Assembly: GCF_004138135.1 (NCBI RefSeq)
Contig: NZ_RYFD01000008.1
Span: 1-64,000, forward strand
Direction: 5' to 3'
Source: Candidatus Oscillochloris fontis
Lineage (GTDB): Bacteria > Chloroflexota > Chloroflexia > Chloroflexales > Chloroflexaceae
Length of the DNA: 64,000 bases
Position 1 is the stretch's first letter, and every line of letters begins with the position of its first letter. Shown in pieces: positions 52,471 through 61,870 of the stretch. The notes beneath the pieces are model-generated. The model ran no database searches. It was not told the origin of the DNA and saw only the letters and a list, made by a program, of their open reading frames with translations. The position numbers and the translations under genes were made by a program.

Positions 52471-53685
52471 CTAGAGGCCCGCTGCCTTGCGCAGTGCCTC
52501 AACGCGGTCGGTGCGCTCCCAGGGCAGATCGATGTCGGTGCGCCCGAAGTGGCCACCCGCCGCCGTCTGGCGGTAGATCGGGCGGCGCAGATCCAGGTCG
52601 CGGATGATCGCGCCGGGGCGCAGGTCGAAGACCTCGTTGATCGCGTTGATGATCACCTCGTCGGCGACCGTGCCGGTGCCGAAGGTCTCGACGCTGAGCG
52701 AGAGCGGCTTGGCCACGCCGATGGCATAGCTGAGCTGAAGCTCGCAGCGGTCGGCCAGCCCAGCGGCAACCACATTCTTCGCCACCCAGCGGGCGGCATA
52801 GGCCGCGCTGCGGTCTACCTTGCTCAGATCCTTACCGGAGAAGGCACCACCGCCGTGGCGCGCCACACCACCGTAGGTGTCCACAATGATCTTGCGCCCG
52901 GTCAGGCCGGTGTCACCCATGGGGCCACCCACCACAAAGCGCCCGGTCGGGTTGATGAAGATCTTGGTCTGCTCGTCGAGCCACTCGGCGGGCATCTCAG
53001 CCTTGATCACCTGCTCGATCACGTCGGTGCGGATCTGCTCCTGGCTCACATCAGGGGCGTGCTGGGTGCTGATCAGCACCGTGTCAATGCGCACGATCTT
53101 GCCATAGCTATACTCAACCGTCACCTGGCTCTTGGCATCGGGGCGCAGGTAGGGCAGCGTGCCATCCTTGCGCACCTTCTCGATACGGCGGATCAAGCGG
53201 TGCGCCAGCGCGATGCTGGCCGGCATCAACTCTGGGGTCTCCTTACAGGCAAACCCGAACATCATGCCCTGGTCGCCGGCACCAACCGCCTCGACCTCAT
53301 CCTCGGTCATGGTGCCCTGCTTGGCCTCCAGCGCCTTATCCACGCCCATGGCGATGTCGGGCGACTGACCGTGGATGGCGACCAGCACACCACAGGTATC
53401 GGCATCGAAGCCAAAGCTGGCATCGGTATAGCCAATCTCCTTGACCGTCTCGCGGACGATCTCTTCGATTGGAATATAGCCCTTCTCATACGTAACCTCG
53501 CCCATCACCACGATCAAGCCGGTGGTGGTGGCGGTCTCACACGCGACGCGGGCGCGGGGATCGTGGGAGAGGAAGGCATCCAGGATGGCATCACTTACCT
53601 GATCGCAGAGCTTATCCGGGTGCCCGGAGCTTACCGACTCGCTGGTGAAGAAAAACTTCGGCGACTGCATGAAGGTCGTGGACAT
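52471..53685 (-). CDS. metK: S-adenosylmethionine synthetase
   Basis: 404 residues. [49 protein letters not shown] and [19 protein letters not shown] cover the ATP, methionine and metal sites. It makes SAM from methionine and ATP. GAGGAG precedes the ATG. It ends the SAM-cycle cluster and has its own strong terminator. Confidence 0.98.
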   Translation of the reverse strand: MSTTFMQSPKFFFTSESVSSGHPDKLCDQVSDAILDAFLSHDPRARVACETATTTGLIVVMGEVTYEKGYIPIEEIVRETVKEIGYTDASFGFDADTCGVLVAIHGQSPDIAMGVDKALEAKQGTMTEDEVEAVGAGDQGMMFGFACKETPELMPASIALAHRLIRRIEKVRKDGTLPYLRPDAKSQVTVEYSYGKIVRIDTVLISTQHAPDVSQEQIRTDVIEQVIKAEMPAEWLDEQTKIFINPTGRFVVGGPMGDTGLTGRKIIVDTYGGVARHGGGAFSGKDLSKVDRSAAYAARWVAKNVVAAGLADRCELQLSYAIGVAKPLSLSVETFGTGTVADEVIINAINEVFDLRPGAIIRDLDLRRPIYRQTAAGGHFGRTDIDLPWERTDRVEALRKAAGL

Positions 53686-53747
53686 TATCGTTGCTCCTCA
53701 ATGAATGCAACACACATGGGTGGAAGGGAAGGGCATGTGCAAAGTTC

Positions 53748-53848
53748 TTGGGGCTATGCCCCAAACCCCAATTTTTGGTAGTGTTTGGCGGCTACGCCGC
53801 CAAACACTACCAAAAAAGATCTTCGGGGGCGGCGCAGCCGCCCCCGAA
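53748..53848. repeat. triple-hairpin repeat, copy 4
   Basis: A hairpin 53748-53764 (TTGGGGC arms), B hairpin 53772-53792 / 53796-53816 (perfect 21-bp stem, loop TAC) and C hairpin 53822-53848 (TTCGGGGGCGGC arms, loop GCA). The outer stem B sequence TTTTTGGTAGTGTTT is unique. It fills the spacer between ahcY and metK. Confidence 0.9.
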
Positions 53849-53890
53849 CCCCCACCGGAGGTGGAAGGGGCGATCTTCTGGCAGAAAGGC

Positions 53891-55162
<1,272 letters not shown>

Positions 55163-55270
55163 TTACTCCTCCTGGGACGCCTTCCATAGGCGTCTGGACG
55201 AGCAGGCCCAACTGCCTGCCCGCTATGCCGCCCCTTTCATGTGCGGAGGTGGCGGTGTATCGGATATGCT

Positions 55271-56242
55271 CTAAACCGCTGCCGCAAATGCGGCAATCGC
55301 CGGGAGTTCTTCGCCGAAGGCGCTGCGGTAGCGCTCGGCAAAGGCTTCGCGGGTGTAGCTATGTTCCTGGCAGCCGCGCTCTTCAATCGCGAAGGTGGCG
55401 GCGAGGGCAGCAATGCGCCCGGTGGTTGCAATCGGTAGGTCGTGGGCGATACCCAACGCCAACCCGGCCAGATAGGCATCGCCAGCGCCAGTGGGATCAA
55501 CCACCTCGCGCACCGGTGCGGTGGGGATCTCCGCCGCCAGCCGCCCATCCACATAGATCTGCGAGCCAGCCTCGCCACGGGTGACGACGGTGAGCGGGAC
55601 GCTGGCGAAGAGATCGGCCTCGCTCATCTCCAACTTGCGCGCCATCATACCGAACTCATAGTCGTTACCAATGAAGACCTTCGCCCCCTTGAGACCGATG
55701 TGGATATGTTCGGCATCCAGGCGCGGCGACTGCTTCCCCGGATCGAAGATATAGGGGATGCCAAGTTGCTGGCACTCAAGCGCATAACGCGCAATCGCCT
55801 CTGGGGTGGTCGGCGAGATCAGCACCAGATCCTGGCTGGTCAGGCCCAGATCCACCAACGAGATCTGGTGATCGTAGCTCATCGCGCCGGGGTAGAAGGC
55901 CACAATCTGGTTGTTGGCGCGGTCGGTATTGATGAAACACGAGGCGGTGAATTCATTCGGAATTTCTACCAGACCACTGGTATCAATCCCGTGGCTCTCC
56001 AGCCATTCGCGGTAGTCGCGGAAATCTTGCCCCACCGTCCCCACCATCAGCGGGCGCTCGCCGAGCAGGGCGAGGTTGTAGGCGATATTCCCGGCTACAC
56101 CACCACGCAGGCGCTTCATCGAATCAACCAGGAAGCTAACCGAGAGCATATGCTGCTTTTCCATCAGCATATGATCTTTGAAGTAGCCAGGGAAATCCAT
56201 AATGTAGTCGAAGGCCAACGATCCAGTCACCACAATTCGCAC
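55271..56242 (-). CDS. PfkB-family kinase, adenosine kinase-like
   Basis: 323 residues from GTG 56242 (AAAGGAG 7 bases upstream). N-terminal GGVAGNIAYNLALLG sugar motif and C-terminal DPTGAGDAYLAGLALG with the catalytic Asp. Its place directly before ahcY suggests it removes adenosine by phosphorylation, but ribokinase-type activity on another sugar is possible. Confidence 0.87.
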   Translation of the reverse strand: MRIVVTGSLAFDYIMDFPGYFKDHMLMEKQHMLSVSFLVDSMKRLRGGVAGNIAYNLALLGERPLMVGTVGQDFRDYREWLESHGIDTSGLVEIPNEFTASCFINTDRANNQIVAFYPGAMSYDHQISLVDLGLTSQDLVLISPTTPEAIARYALECQQLGIPYIFDPGKQSPRLDAEHIHIGLKGAKVFIGNDYEFGMMARKLEMSEADLFASVPLTVVTRGEAGSQIYVDGRLAAEIPTAPVREVVDPTGAGDAYLAGLALGIAHDLPIATTGRIAALAATFAIEERGCQEHSYTREAFAERYRSAFGEELPAIAAFAAAV

Positions 56243-56275
56243 GTGAGGTCTCCTTTGTTCGCATCCCAAGGGTTG

Positions 56276-57322
56276 CTATCCCAACTCATTCCGTTCACGC
56301 AACACATGGGCGGTTGTAGCACATAGCTGTAGTGCTTGCTGGGCCGCATCAACCGAGAGGGTGGCGAGGCTCTGATTACTCGTGATCAGCGCAGCATCAA
56401 GAATGCGTCGGCGATCCAAGCCACTCGCGGCCGCAAGGTAGTCAACGGTACGATCAAACCGATGAGCCAGAAGATCGGCCTGTTCATGGATCAGTGCGGT
56501 CGGATCAGTTGGCACAATCCCCCAACCCAACAGACCGCCCCGTTCAATAAAATTGGCCACCGTACTTGCCGCATGGATCAGCCCTGCCCCATGCTCATAG
56601 GCATCAAAGAGCACCAGATCAACCGGAAGGTTGAGCAGTTCGGCCCAATCCACCTCGCCATTCACAGCTAACCCGCGACAACCGGGCATATCGGCGAGCA
56701 GACGGGCGAGCATCTCGATGCCCTCATCACGCGCAAGCGGGCAGAGCGGCAGGTCGAGCGCATCCAGAAATGGTTCATCAAGGCAGATGATGACGTGGTT
56801 GACATAGGTGCTGAGTTGCTCATAGTACCACGCCACCCGTAGGGCCAGATGGTGCAACAATGACTCACGGAGTGGCTGATCATAGGCCAGCGGGCGATCA
56901 TCCTCGTCGGTCAGTTGCAAGGCCAAACTCACCGGGCCAATCGCTTCGCCCTTGAGGGCGCGGGCTTGGTGGCCGTGGCCAAGCAGACGCAGCAACTCAC
57001 CCAGACCCGCCGCATAGTCGGTTGGAAGGGCACCCGAACCTGGTTCCGCCCGCAGATAGGCCAGACCGAGCCGGTCGAGGCCGATCTCTGCCGCCGCATG
57101 GTCTACACTGATCCGCTCATACGCCGGGTCTATCGTCACGCCGGGGAAGCCCGCTGCTGCCTGCGCCAAGGGACGCTCACGGAAGCTTCGCCCGTAGAGC
57201 GCGGGCCAAGCTGGAATATCGGGCGTGGTGGCAGCCACCAACGCCAACGCATCCTGGGCGTTGGCGTGGGGCAGGCCACCCCGCAACAGCGGCAGACAAG
57301 TCGGCGCAAACGCGAGCGGCAT
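56276..57322 (-). CDS. MetE-like barrel protein, zinc ligands not evident
   Basis: 348 residues resembling the catalytic half of cobalamin-independent methionine synthase: LKGEAIGPVSLALQL, IICLDEPFLDALDLPL and a closing GLLGWGIVPTD strand. The usual HxC zinc pair cannot be found; the region reads GCRGLAVNGEVDW. It may bind a folate or thiol without standard MetE chemistry. It lies 5 bases after mtnA, under the same SAM riboswitch. Confidence 0.7.
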   Translation of the reverse strand: MPLAFAPTCLPLLRGGLPHANAQDALALVAATTPDIPAWPALYGRSFRERPLAQAAAGFPGVTIDPAYERISVDHAAAEIGLDRLGLAYLRAEPGSGALPTDYAAGLGELLRLLGHGHQARALKGEAIGPVSLALQLTDEDDRPLAYDQPLRESLLHHLALRVAWYYEQLSTYVNHVIICLDEPFLDALDLPLCPLARDEGIEMLARLLADMPGCRGLAVNGEVDWAELLNLPVDLVLFDAYEHGAGLIHAASTVANFIERGGLLGWGIVPTDPTALIHEQADLLAHRFDRTVDYLAAASGLDRRRILDAALITSNQSLATLSVDAAQQALQLCATTAHVLRERNELG

Positions 57323-57327
57323 AGGAA

Positions 57328-58392
57328 CTACGCACCCTCTTTGACGCGCCGCAGCCCTTCGGCGAAGGGCGCAGTCACCACACCGCGCTCGGTAATGATT
57401 CCGGTGATCAGTTCGGCGGGGGTCACATCAAAAGCCGGGTGGGCCGCACGCACCCCCACCGGGGCGATCATGCGCCCGGCGAGGTGGGTGACTTCTTCTT
57501 CGGAACGCTCCTCAATCGGGATCTGGTCGCCATGTTCCATCGTCAGATCAATTGTGGAGGTTGGCGCGGCGATATAGAAGGGGATGTTGTGCGCCCGCGC
57601 CAAAATGGCCAGACTATAGGTGCCGATCTTGTTGGCCGTATCGCCATTGGCCACAATGCGGTCAGCCCCAACGATCACACAATCCACCTTACCCGACTTC
57701 ATCATATACCCGGCCATATTGTCGGTGATCAGGGTGAGCGAGATCCCGGCCTGGTGCAGTTCCCAAGCGGTGAGGCGCGCCCCCTGGAGGAAGGGGCGGG
57801 TCTCATCCACCCAGACGTGGATGTTGCGGCCCTGGGCGAAGGCGGTGCGCATCGGGGCGAGCGCGGTACCGTAGCCCGCAGTCGCCAAGCCACCCGCGTT
57901 ACAGTGGGTCAGCACGCGGCCCCCGGCGGGGATGAGCGGGGCACCATGATCACCAATCGCGTGGCACATGGCAAGGTCTTCGTTCAGTACGGCGTGACCC
58001 TCGGCGAGCAACGCCTCGGCCAGTGCCTGGGGGGTAGCGATCTCGGTGCTCAGTTGGCGCGCCTTGGTGAGCAAACGATCCGTGGCCCAAGCCAGATTGA
58101 CCGCCGTGGGGCGCTGGCTATCCAGCATCACCTTGCCCGCCTCCAGATCGGCCAGCAGTGCGGGGACGGTTTCGGCCTGGGATTGGAGCGCGATCAGGGC
58201 CATGCCGTAGGCAGCGGTGCAGCCAATTGCGGGTGCGCCACGCACCTGCATGCTCTTAATCGCATGCGCCACCAACGCAGGGGTTGTACAACGTACCACC
58301 ACCTGCTCGTGGGGCAACAACAACTGATCGATCAAACAGACGGCGTCCTGTTCCCACCAGACGGTACGTAATTCTTCGCTCATAGCTGTCAT
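57328..58392 (-). CDS. mtnA: methylthioribose-1-phosphate isomerase
   Basis: 354 residues from ATG 58392 (58383 is a close alternative; longer in-frame starts run into the riboswitch). Active-site Cys in THCNAGGLATAGYGTALA and Asp in IVGADRIVANGDTANKIGTY are present, as is MQVRGAPAIG. It converts methylthioribose 1-phosphate to the ribulose form in methionine salvage. It is the first gene after the SAM riboswitch. Confidence 0.95.
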   Translation of the reverse strand: MTAMSEELRTVWWEQDAVCLIDQLLLPHEQVVVRCTTPALVAHAIKSMQVRGAPAIGCTAAYGMALIALQSQAETVPALLADLEAGKVMLDSQRPTAVNLAWATDRLLTKARQLSTEIATPQALAEALLAEGHAVLNEDLAMCHAIGDHGAPLIPAGGRVLTHCNAGGLATAGYGTALAPMRTAFAQGRNIHVWVDETRPFLQGARLTAWELHQAGISLTLITDNMAGYMMKSGKVDCVIVGADRIVANGDTANKIGTYSLAILARAHNIPFYIAAPTSTIDLTMEHGDQIPIEERSEEEVTHLAGRMIAPVGVRAAHPAFDVTPAELITGIITERGVVTAPFAEGLRRVKEGA

Positions 58393-58414
58393 AGCTGTGT
58401 TCACCCTGATGAAC

Positions 58415-58442
58415 AAAAAAGCCCCTCGCACGGCGAGAGGCT
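58415..58442 (-). terminator. riboswitch-controlled terminator before mtnA
   Basis: Stem AGCCTCTCG / CGAGGGGCT on the minus strand, then six Ts. The 5' arm CCTCTC can instead pair with GAGAGG in the 3' strand of riboswitch helix P1, forming the antiterminator. With SAM bound P1 closes and the terminator forms. Confidence 0.93.
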
Positions 58443-58458
58443 CCAAAGGTGAGGCATT

Positions 58459-58600
58459 CCTCTCATCTTCCGATGGGCACACAGATGCCCAGCGCAGGAA
58501 TTAGCACCGTTCTGGATGGAACATCAAAGCAAACCTTTGAGTATCCTTCAGGCGGTTGCCGGGCTTCATCGGGCCAGTCCCTCAGCCCATCTCGATGAGG
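58459..58600 (-). promoter_or_regulatory. SAM-I (S-box) riboswitch
   Basis: On the minus strand the aptamer shows all hallmark blocks: CCTCATC opening P1, GAGGGACTGGCCC, GATGAAGCCCGGCAACC, GGTGCTAATTCCTGC and the closing GATGAGAGG. It sits directly before mtnA with a terminator and an evident antiterminator, so high SAM should switch transcription off. The genes downstream (mtnA, MetE-like, PfkB) follow without another obvious promoter. Confidence 0.97.
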
Positions 58601-58698
58601 TCTATGGAGTCACCCAGTTCAATAACCGGGCGAACATTGGCGGCGATTATAGCATGGCTATGAGTCTGGTGCAAACGAGTTCGCGGCTTCTCGTAGTA

Positions 58699-58796
58699 TC
58701 AAGGTTTTGACGCAAAGACGCCAAGGCGCAAAGCCTGCAACATAATCTTTGCGTCTATGCGCCTTGGCGTCAATATAAGAGGTTTCTAGTTACCCC
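58699..58796. mobile_element. decayed MITE at the truB 3' end
   Basis: Core GACGCAAAGACGCCAAGGC ... GCCTTGGCGTCAATATAAG and the adjoining TTACCCCA block match the family; both terminal repeats are lost. The truB stop codon (minus-strand GGGGTAA, 58790-58792) comes from the element's GGGGTAA block. Confidence 0.8.
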
Positions 58797-59659
58797 AAAA
58801 ACACCTTTTCTGGCCTCCACACCGCTCCTGCGCGGCGCAACACCGCCACCAACTCACCGTGCTGATCCTCGGCGCGTGCATACTCGCCAGGCAGATCTCC
58901 ACACTCAATCGGCATCCCATTGTGCACCCGCCGCACCTGCTCGGCATCCAATGGGGCTACTGGCCACGCGGCGAGGGCAATCCGGGCGGGGATGAGGTGG
59001 GCCGCAACATCCTCTGGTTGTAGGTCGGCCAGGGGGAGTGCGCGTTCCAACCTGAAGGGGCCGACGAAGGTGCGGCGCAACCCCGCGAGGTGCGCTCCGC
59101 AACCGAGGGCCACGCCGATGTCGCGGGCGAGGGCGCGGATGTAGGTGCCCTTGCCGCACGTCACCGTGATCAGCAGTTGGTCGGTGGCGACTTGGTGGTA
59201 GCTGAGGGCATCTATCTCGACCGGGCGCGCCGGGAGATCGAGCATCTTGCCTGCCCGCGCCAGATCGTAGAGCCGCTGGCCCTCGTGGTGCAGTGCCGAA
59301 TACATCGGCGGCACCTGCATGATCGTCCCACGGAGCGGAGCCAACACCGCCTCGATCTGAGCCGGGGTGTAGGATGGCACCGGCGCGGTCGTCAGCACTT
59401 CACCCTCGGCATCATCGGTGGTCGTTGTCTGACCCAGTTGCACCAGCCCCTGGTAGCCTTTACGCACCTCGGAGAGGTACTCGATCAGGCGCGTGGCATG
59501 GCCAATCGCCACCGGCAGCACCCCGGTCGCGGCGGGGTCGAGCGTTCCAGCGTGGCCGACCTTGACCTTGCGCCCAACCAGGCGGCGCACCCGCGCCACC
59601 ACGTCGTGCGAGGTCATGGCGAGGGGTTTATCTATATTGAGGAAGCCGTAATGGTTCAC
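58790..59659 (-). CDS. truB: tRNA pseudouridine-55 synthase
   Basis: 289 residues from GTG 59659 (AGGAG upstream); earlier in-frame codons lie in a hairpin repeat. Catalytic Asp in GHAGTLDPAATGVLPVAIG, then YSALHHEGQRLYDLAR and TCGKGTYIRALARDIG, plus a C-terminal PUA-like part. It makes pseudouridine 55 in tRNAs. It belongs to the infB-rbfA-nrnA-truB order common in bacteria. Confidence 0.95.
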   Translation of the reverse strand: MNHYGFLNIDKPLAMTSHDVVARVRRLVGRKVKVGHAGTLDPAATGVLPVAIGHATRLIEYLSEVRKGYQGLVQLGQTTTTDDAEGEVLTTAPVPSYTPAQIEAVLAPLRGTIMQVPPMYSALHHEGQRLYDLARAGKMLDLPARPVEIDALSYHQVATDQLLITVTCGKGTYIRALARDIGVALGCGAHLAGLRRTFVGPFRLERALPLADLQPEDVAAHLIPARIALAAWPVAPLDAEQVRRVHNGMPIECGDLPGEYARAEDQHGELVAVLRRAGAVWRPEKVFLG

Positions 59660-59691
59660 ATGGCTCCTGAAAGGAAATGTGGCGCGCTTGC

Positions 59692-59865
59692 GTAGGGGCG
59701 AAGCATCGCCCGCCAAGCGCGTTCGGGTTCTCCTGCTCCATGGTGGGCGATGCTTCGCCCCTACGGGATGATCGGGGAACCCGGCGATTAATGTAGGGGC
59801 GAAGCATCGCCCGCCAAGCGCGTTCGGGTTCCCCTGCTCCATGGTGGGCGATGCTTCGCCCCTAC
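59692..59865. repeat. two tandem 73-bp hairpins (GTAGGGGCGAAGC family)
   Basis: Copies 59692-59764 and 59793-59865 have 20-bp perfect arms (GTAGGGGCGAAGCATCGCCC and its complement) and differ by one base in the 33-base loop. The 28-base spacer matches the flank of the short hairpin at 23928. The end of the second copy supplies the TAG stop of nrnA (59862-59864). Confidence 0.92.
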
Positions 59866-60851
59866 GCAAGCACAGCACGCAACATCGGCAGCACCGTCGC
59901 CTCAGCCTCAGCCAAGCCCATCGCCAGATCGGCCCCGGCGGCCTGAGCATGGCCACCACCGCCCCAAGTGCGAGCAACTTCGGCCACATTGATGCCACGC
60001 ACCGAGCGCAGGCTGATCTTCACCTGGCCGTTGGCGCGCTCCTTAAAGAGCACCGCTGCGCGCATCCCGGCCACGCGCTGCAAACGGATCATCGTCTCAT
60101 CGGTGGCCTCGTCATTGGCCCCGGTCGCTTGGAGCATCGCCTGGGAGACTGAGACCCACAGCAGGCCATCTTCGCGCTGCATCTGGCTGAGTGCCAACCC
60201 GGCCAACTGCACTGTCTCTGGCGGGAGCGAGAAGTAGACCGCATTGATCACCGTCGCATGATCGGCCCCGGCCTCCAGAATATCCGCCGTGGTGCGCAGT
60301 GTCTGGGGCGAGGAGGCGCTGGTCTGGAAGCTCTGGGTATCGGTGGTGACGCCGAGCAGCATACAGGTGGCCGCCGCCGGAGTGATCGGAGCCTGCATGG
60401 CGCGCAGCAGGCGGAAGAGCAGATCGGCACACGAAGCGGCATGCGGATCGATCAGATTGACTGTCCCGCGCCCATTGTTGGTGACATGGTGATCCACCAA
60501 CAACAACGGGTGGGCGGCGATCTCCGCTTCATGATCCGCAAAGATCTGGCCGACCCGTTGCAGTTCGGCGGTATCGAGCATCCAGATCAGATCGCAATCG
60601 GGCAGGGGGCTACCGGGTTGGTAGATGTGTACCTGCTCAACACCGGGCAGATTGAAGCTGTAGTAGGGCAGCGCCGAGGATGCTAAGGGGATGGGTTCTT
60701 TACCCATCGCCAGCAGGGTATGGTAGGCACCGAGGAGCGAACCAATCGCATCACCATCGGGATTGATGTGGGTGAGCAGGAGGATGCGTTGGGACGCGGC
60801 GATCTGGGCAGCAAAGGCGGGTGCAGCAACTGTGGGATCAGTGTAGATCAT
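59862..60851 (-). CDS. nrnA: DHH-family oligoribonuclease / pAp phosphatase
   Basis: 329 residues. DHH motifs THINPDGDAIGSLLG, MLDTAELQ and LLVDHHVTNNG bind manganese; the DHHA1 domain ends with GGGGHAQAAGADL. It degrades short RNAs and 3'-phosphoadenosine 5'-phosphate. The start overlaps the methyltransferase gene by 4 bases. The stop lies in a repeat. Confidence 0.93.
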   Translation of the reverse strand: MIYTDPTVAAPAFAAQIAASQRILLLTHINPDGDAIGSLLGAYHTLLAMGKEPIPLASSALPYYSFNLPGVEQVHIYQPGSPLPDCDLIWMLDTAELQRVGQIFADHEAEIAAHPLLLVDHHVTNNGRGTVNLIDPHAASCADLLFRLLRAMQAPITPAAATCMLLGVTTDTQSFQTSASSPQTLRTTADILEAGADHATVINAVYFSLPPETVQLAGLALSQMQREDGLLWVSVSQAMLQATGANDEATDETMIRLQRVAGMRAAVLFKERANGQVKISLRSVRGINVAEVARTWGGGGHAQAAGADLAMGLAEAEATVLPMLRAVLA

Positions 60852-61438
60852 GGCATTTCACTTCGCACGCAGCGATAGACGGTATATCCCGAACGCTTCT
60901 TGATCTCTTTGAGCTTGAGTTGGTTGCGCACGCCGATGCGCGGGATGAGGTGGTTGAGGCCACTGACGACCACAAACCAATATTCGCCACCGGGGCGGAG
61001 TTGGCTGAGTGGACCGAGGATGAACTCCTGCTCAATCGCCAGATCACCGATCTTCGCGGGGATGTTGGAGAAGATCAGATCGTAGGGGCCGGGGGGCACC
61101 GCTTCAAGCCCGACACTCCCCAGGATCTGGACATGCGCAACCGCATTGAGGTGCGCATTGGCGCGGGCGTAGCGCACCGCGAGCAGATCTTTATCGGCTG
61201 CTACCACCGCCGCTTCCGGGAAGCGCCGCGCCATGGTGATCGCGATCACCCCGCAGCCACAACCAAGATCGAGGATGCGCGTGGGGTCTTGAGCCGGTTC
61301 GACACTGCGCAGCAGCAGGTCGGTACCATCATCAATCTCGAAGGACGAGAAGATCGTATGGCCGACATCAAACTGGAACGGCTGGCCACGCAGCGTGTAG
61401 GCGATACGCTTCTTGTAGTAGGGATCGTGTTCAATCAT
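60848..61438 (-). CDS. class I methyltransferase (RsmC/small-domain type)
   Basis: 196 residues from ATG 61438, overlapping the end of rbfA by 8 bases. Motif [21 protein letters not shown], acidic motif [22 protein letters not shown], and [11 protein letters not shown] at the substrate motif usually written NPP. An N-terminal segment [20 protein letters not shown] is typical of RsmC-like rRNA guanine methyltransferases. Target not certain; the company of rbfA, truB and infB suggests RNA. Confidence 0.87.
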   Translation of the reverse strand: MIEHDPYYKKRIAYTLRGQPFQFDVGHTIFSSFEIDDGTDLLLRSVEPAQDPTRILDLGCGCGVIAITMARRFPEAAVVAADKDLLAVRYARANAHLNAVAHVQILGSVGLEAVPPGPYDLIFSNIPAKIGDLAIEQEFILGPLSQLRPGGEYWFVVVSGLNHLIPRIGVRNQLKLKEIKKRSGYTVYRCVRSEMP

Positions 61439-61811
61439 CGTCAAGCTTGGGAGGGTTCGCCCGGCGTTCTGTTTCAACCTGACGCAACACCTCTTCGATA
61501 TGGATAGTATAGTCGAGCGAGGTATCCTGAACCAGATGCAGTTCGGGGATGAAACGCATATGGCGCATCTCATCGGCGACGCGGCGGCGCAAGAAACTGC
61601 GCGCCCGTTGCAGACCCGCCATCGTCGCGGTTTGCTCCTCGGCATCACCCATGATCGAGATCCGCACCGTGGCATGTTGCAGATCGGCACTCACCTCAAC
61701 CCCGGTGACGGTGGCGAAGCCCACCCGTGGATCTTTGATCTCGGACTGAATGACCGCGCCGAGTATTTGCTGGATGCGGTCGCCAACTTGTTGAAGGCGT
61801 TGTTTTGACAT
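61431..61811 (-). CDS. rbfA: ribosome-binding factor A
   Basis: 126 residues from ATG 61811 ([20 protein letters not shown]). KH-like core with [20 protein letters not shown] and [20 protein letters not shown]. It aids 30S maturation by acting on the 5' end of 16S rRNA. It follows infB after a strong hairpin. Confidence 0.95.
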   Translation of the reverse strand: MSKQRLQQVGDRIQQILGAVIQSEIKDPRVGFATVTGVEVSADLQHATVRISIMGDAEEQTATMAGLQRARSFLRRRVADEMRHMRFIPELHLVQDTSLDYTIHIEEVLRQVETERRANPPKLDDD

Positions 61812-61822
61812 AGGAAAAAGAA

Positions 61823-61866
61823 GATAGGGGATCAAGCGCGAAATGTCTCGCGCTTGATCCCCTATC
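61823..61866. terminator. 19-bp perfect hairpin between infB and rbfA
   Basis: Arms 61823-61841 (GATAGGGGATCAAGCGCGA) and 61848-61866 with loop AATGTC. On the minus strand it follows the infB stop by 4 bases; the next bases are CTTCTTTTTCC, a T-rich run, so partial termination or mRNA processing between infB and rbfA is plausible. Confidence 0.65.
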
Positions 61867-61870
61867 GTAG

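Noticed and set aside
52549-53781. 410-codon open frame opposite metK
   Set aside because: Shadow of metK; GC-rich antisense frames stay open here by codon bias, and the product has no known features.
59660-59998. N-terminal extension of truB
   Set aside because: The codons lie in the tandem hairpins and overlap the nrnA end; the TruB family starts at the GTG 59659 position.
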